Origin: Actinomycetes bacterium
Lineage (GTDB): Bacteria; Actinomycetota; Acidimicrobiia; Acidimicrobiales; Acidimicrobiaceae
Direction: 5' to 3'
NCBI GenBank assembly: GCA_021823045.1
Contig: JAKAPB010000006.1
Span: forward strand, 1-16,083
Length of the DNA: 16,083 nt
Positions 14,153 through 16,083 of this stretch are shown piece after piece. The translations under genes were made by a program, and so were the position numbers. The first letter of the stretch is position 1. Each line of letters begins with the position of its first letter. The notes beneath the pieces are model-generated. The model saw only the letters and a list, made by a program, of their open reading frames with translations. It was not told where the DNA came from and ran no database searches.

Positions 14153-14857
14153 ATGAAAGCCGCGTCCGGTAAAGCTGGTCACAGCAGACGAGGTTTTGGT
14201 ATTAAGTGGATTCCGCTGGCGGTCGTCTTGATTTGCGCCGGAGTACTTTCAGCTTCTGCTGAAACATCCTTGGGCGGGTTCAATGCGGCAATAATTAACT
14301 CAGCTAACACGCTCGGATCTGGGACTATTTTGCTTGAGGAGGACACTCCTACAGTTACTTGCATGTCGACTGGAAATCCGATCACTAATAACGCTGGCAC
14401 CTGCTCTGGAGCTGGCACTGATACCTTCGGCGGTAGTTTGAATGATATCCCCGGGGGTGCGCCGATTTCTACTTCGATAAAGGTACGCAACGACGGTACG
14501 ATCGCTGCTGGTAGCTTTGTTCTTACGCCGGGAGCTTGTAGCGCAGCACAAAACTCGGCGACCTTTCCTTATTATGGATCGGATAGTTCGGGGTTTTGTT
14601 CCAAAGTGGACATTACCATAGAGAATGACACGGTAAGCGGATCACCGACTTGTGTTTTACCCGCTCAAACCGGAGCTTGCCCGGCTCTGTCCTCAACCGA
14701 TAATCTTGGTAATTTCAATTCGGCCGTCGTCTTGTCGCAACTTGCGGCTGGAGCGAGTCAAATCTATGATTTCAAGCTTGCCTTGGACTCGTCGGCCAAC
14801 AACAGCGATCAGGGGCTGGTTGCAACTATGCCACTTACTTGGACGATTGCTCCGTAA
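14153..14857 (+). CDS. Secreted TasA/CalY-like (SipW-dependent type) surface protein
   Basis: A 234-residue exported protein. The basic N-terminus (KAGHSRRGFGIK) is followed by a hydrophobic segment (19-32) and a cleavage-type SASA at 33-36. Mature features fit the TasA/CalY (camelysin) group exported by SipW-like signal peptidases: NSANTLGSGTILLEE soon after cleavage, PGGAPISTSIKVRNDGTIAAG with the conserved N-D/E-G turn, and the C-terminal DSSANNSDQG...PLTWTIAP. The mature part has six cysteines (70, 84, 129, 149, 167, 176), enough for three disulfides. In Bacillus such proteins form biofilm fibres or act as metallopeptidases. No HExxH zinc motif is seen here, so a structural fibre or surface role is more likely. 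The strong ribosome binding site suggests an abundant product. Family assignment rests on remembered patterns and is moderately sure. Confidence 0.65.
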   Translation: MKAASGKAGHSRRGFGIKWIPLAVVLICAGVLSASAETSLGGFNAAIINSANTLGSGTILLEEDTPTVTCMSTGNPITNNAGTCSGAGTDTFGGSLNDIPGGAPISTSIKVRNDGTIAAGSFVLTPGACSAAQNSATFPYYGSDSSGFCSKVDITIENDTVSGSPTCVLPAQTGACPALSSTDNLGNFNSAVVLSQLAAGASQIYDFKLALDSSANNSDQGLVATMPLTWTIAP

Positions 14858-14860
14858 TAG

Positions 14861-16081
14861 ATGCCAGCGAGCCATCGGAGGAGTAGGCATCATTTTGTTG
14901 TGCTCGGCTTCTTTTTTGCTGCAGCGGTTATAGTTGCACCGGTTGGTATTCTCCTTCCAAATGCGTTTGGCGGTTTTGCTGCCGCAGCAGCTGGCCAAGG
15001 TACTTTTGGAACCGGGAGCTTGGTCGTATCTTCTTCGACGCCAATGGGTGTTTGCGCGTCTTCGGTCGGGCAGACGGATATCAATTCAGCGCAGTGTACG
15101 GCCCCTCTTATCAATGTTGATCCGCTTCCCTCTACCGGAGTGGTAAGTAGCGCGACGACACTTTCAAATGATGGAAGCGTCCCGAGTGGTTATGTATCGA
15201 TTTCCTCTGGAAACTGCGGGCTACTCGCCCTTTCAGATCAAGCTGGTAACAACACTGGACTTGCTGGTGGTGATGTGAGTACGGTCAAAGTTGATCCTTT
15301 TGGAGGTAGTTCCTTTTCGACTGCCTTTGATGGATCTTCGGGGAATGTACAAACCGTTTCAGAGATCACCAATCCGGAGAATTTCGCAGTAGCTGGCTGG
15401 TTTGAAACTAGCGGCTCGGGTACTATTTTAGGGTTTTCTCAAGCCCAAGGTGTGATGGGGCAGTACGCCAACGATAGATCGCTATGGATCGATCCTTCTG
15501 GACACCTAGTCTTTGGCATCTACCCTGAAAAGGTCGTCGAACTTACGTCGCCTAGCAGCTACGACAACGGTGCTTGGCATTTGGTGATTGCCTCGGTCGG
15601 CTCTTCGGGCACGAGCCTCTGGGTCGATGGAAAGACTGTAGCTAGCAACTCATCCGTTACGACAGCGCAGAACTATAGCGGATACTGGCATATCGGCTGG
15701 GGAGCGGAAGACTCGACTAGTTGGCCAGATTCACCGAGTGATCCATATTTCTCGGGAGATCTGGCGGGAGTTGCCGTTCTCCCGTCGTCACTCACCCAAC
15801 GGGAGAAGTTGGAGTTGTACTATTCTTCGTCATCGGTAAATTATCGAACGAGGATTTTGGCGGATGGAGCCCAATCTCTTTGGCCACTCAATGACCTTGG
15901 AATATCGAACTACGGCGGCAATGTCGTAGTTGGCAATAGCATCAGTAATGTCGTCGATCTAGCGAACACTGCCGCTGGCATGGGTTCGATTTCCTATGAA
16001 CAACCAGGGCCGATTTCGGGGAGTAACTCGATACTCACCGATGGAGCATCTGGAAACTTAACCACTGCGGGATTAATCTAA
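14861..16081 (+). CDS. Secreted protein with TasA-like N-terminal region and LamG/concanavalin-like domain; possibly frameshifted at its 3' end
   Basis: A 406-residue exported protein starting 3 bp after the TasA-like gene (TAA TAG ATG), so probably co-translated. It has an Arg/His-rich N-terminus, a hydrophobic segment (12-32) and an Ala-rich cleavage region (39-45). Residues 46-120 resemble the preceding protein (GTFGTGSLVVSS, two cysteines, then LSNDGSVPSGYVSISSGNC). Residues about 150-322 form a LamG/concanavalin-like jelly roll: FDGSSGNVQT, NPENFAVAGWFETSGSGTIL, DRSLWIDPSGHLVFGIYP, YDNGAWHLVIASVG, LWVDGKTV, YSGYWHIGW, YFSGDLAGVAVLPSSLT. A second LamG-type start follows (ILADGAQSLWPLND at 332-345, then LTDGASGNLTT), but the stop at 16079 ends it almost at once. 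It is probably a surface adhesin or carbohydrate-binding component; the ligand is unknown. Confidence 0.65.
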   Translation: MPASHRRSRHHFVVLGFFFAAAVIVAPVGILLPNAFGGFAAAAAGQGTFGTGSLVVSSSTPMGVCASSVGQTDINSAQCTAPLINVDPLPSTGVVSSATTLSNDGSVPSGYVSISSGNCGLLALSDQAGNNTGLAGGDVSTVKVDPFGGSSFSTAFDGSSGNVQTVSEITNPENFAVAGWFETSGSGTILGFSQAQGVMGQYANDRSLWIDPSGHLVFGIYPEKVVELTSPSSYDNGAWHLVIASVGSSGTSLWVDGKTVASNSSVTTAQNYSGYWHIGWGAEDSTSWPDSPSDPYFSGDLAGVAVLPSSLTQREKLELYYSSSSVNYRTRILADGAQSLWPLNDLGISNYGGNVVVGNSISNVVDLANTAAGMGSISYEQPGPISGSNSILTDGASGNLTTAGLI

Positions 16082-16083
16082 AA

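Noticed and set aside
14877..14883. GGAGGAG as the ribosome binding site of a later start in the LamG gene
   Set aside because: The nearest in-frame start (GTG 14900) is 16 nt away, too far, and the bases encode the basic N-terminus needed for export.
1..16083. CRISPR array, insertion sequence, phage or defence genes
   Set aside because: No regularly spaced direct repeats, no transposase or integrase motifs and no terminal inverted repeats with target duplications were seen.

Overview
The window looks like a chromosomal segment of an actinobacterium of moderate G+C content, most probably of the class Acidimicrobiia (Acidithrix, Ferrimicrobium or Acidimicrobium relatives). This is inferred from the actinobacterial order recA-miaB-miaA-dapF-hflX, a giant-type NAD-glutamate dehydrogenase, an extracytoplasmic TasA/CalY-like protein next to a LamG protein, and frequent GTG/TTG starts. 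No genome comparison could be run, so the placement is tentative.

Layout. 2-2770: the 3' part of a large NAD-dependent glutamate dehydrogenase gene, cut by the left edge. 2756-3271 (minus): a methylguanine-DNA methyltransferase, convergent with gdh and overlapping its end by 15 bp. 3272-3724: a gene-free stretch with a perfect palindrome and a leader hairpin. 3725-4357: a membrane PAP2 phosphatase of the undecaprenyl-diphosphatase type. 4371-4391: an SOS box over a promoter, then recA (4505-5563). 5673-13531: a long co-directional run miaB, miaA, dapF, hflX, dapC, dapD, dapE. 13532-14152: a 621-bp gene-free region that may hold a decayed minus-strand reading frame and several inverted repeats. 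14153-16081: two adjacent secreted-protein genes, a TasA/CalY-like protein and a TasA-like/LamG protein.

How the genes work together. miaA and miaB catalyse the two successive modifications (i6A, then ms2i6A) of A37 in tRNAs reading U-starting codons. dapD, dapC, dapE and dapF are the four consecutive steps of the succinylase branch from tetrahydrodipicolinate to meso-diaminopimelate, for peptidoglycan and lysine. The PAP2 protein probably recycles the undecaprenyl carrier for the same wall. recA and ogt handle DNA damage. The last two genes belong to an extracellular or surface structure.

Most of the window is conserved housekeeping sequence. The least explained parts are the terminal secreted pair, in particular the second gene, which stops just as a second LamG unit begins while the -1 frame stays open to the window edge, and the 13532-14152 region upstream of it. 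I saw no CRISPR array, insertion sequence, rRNA or tRNA gene, and no convincing intrinsic terminator with a T-tract.
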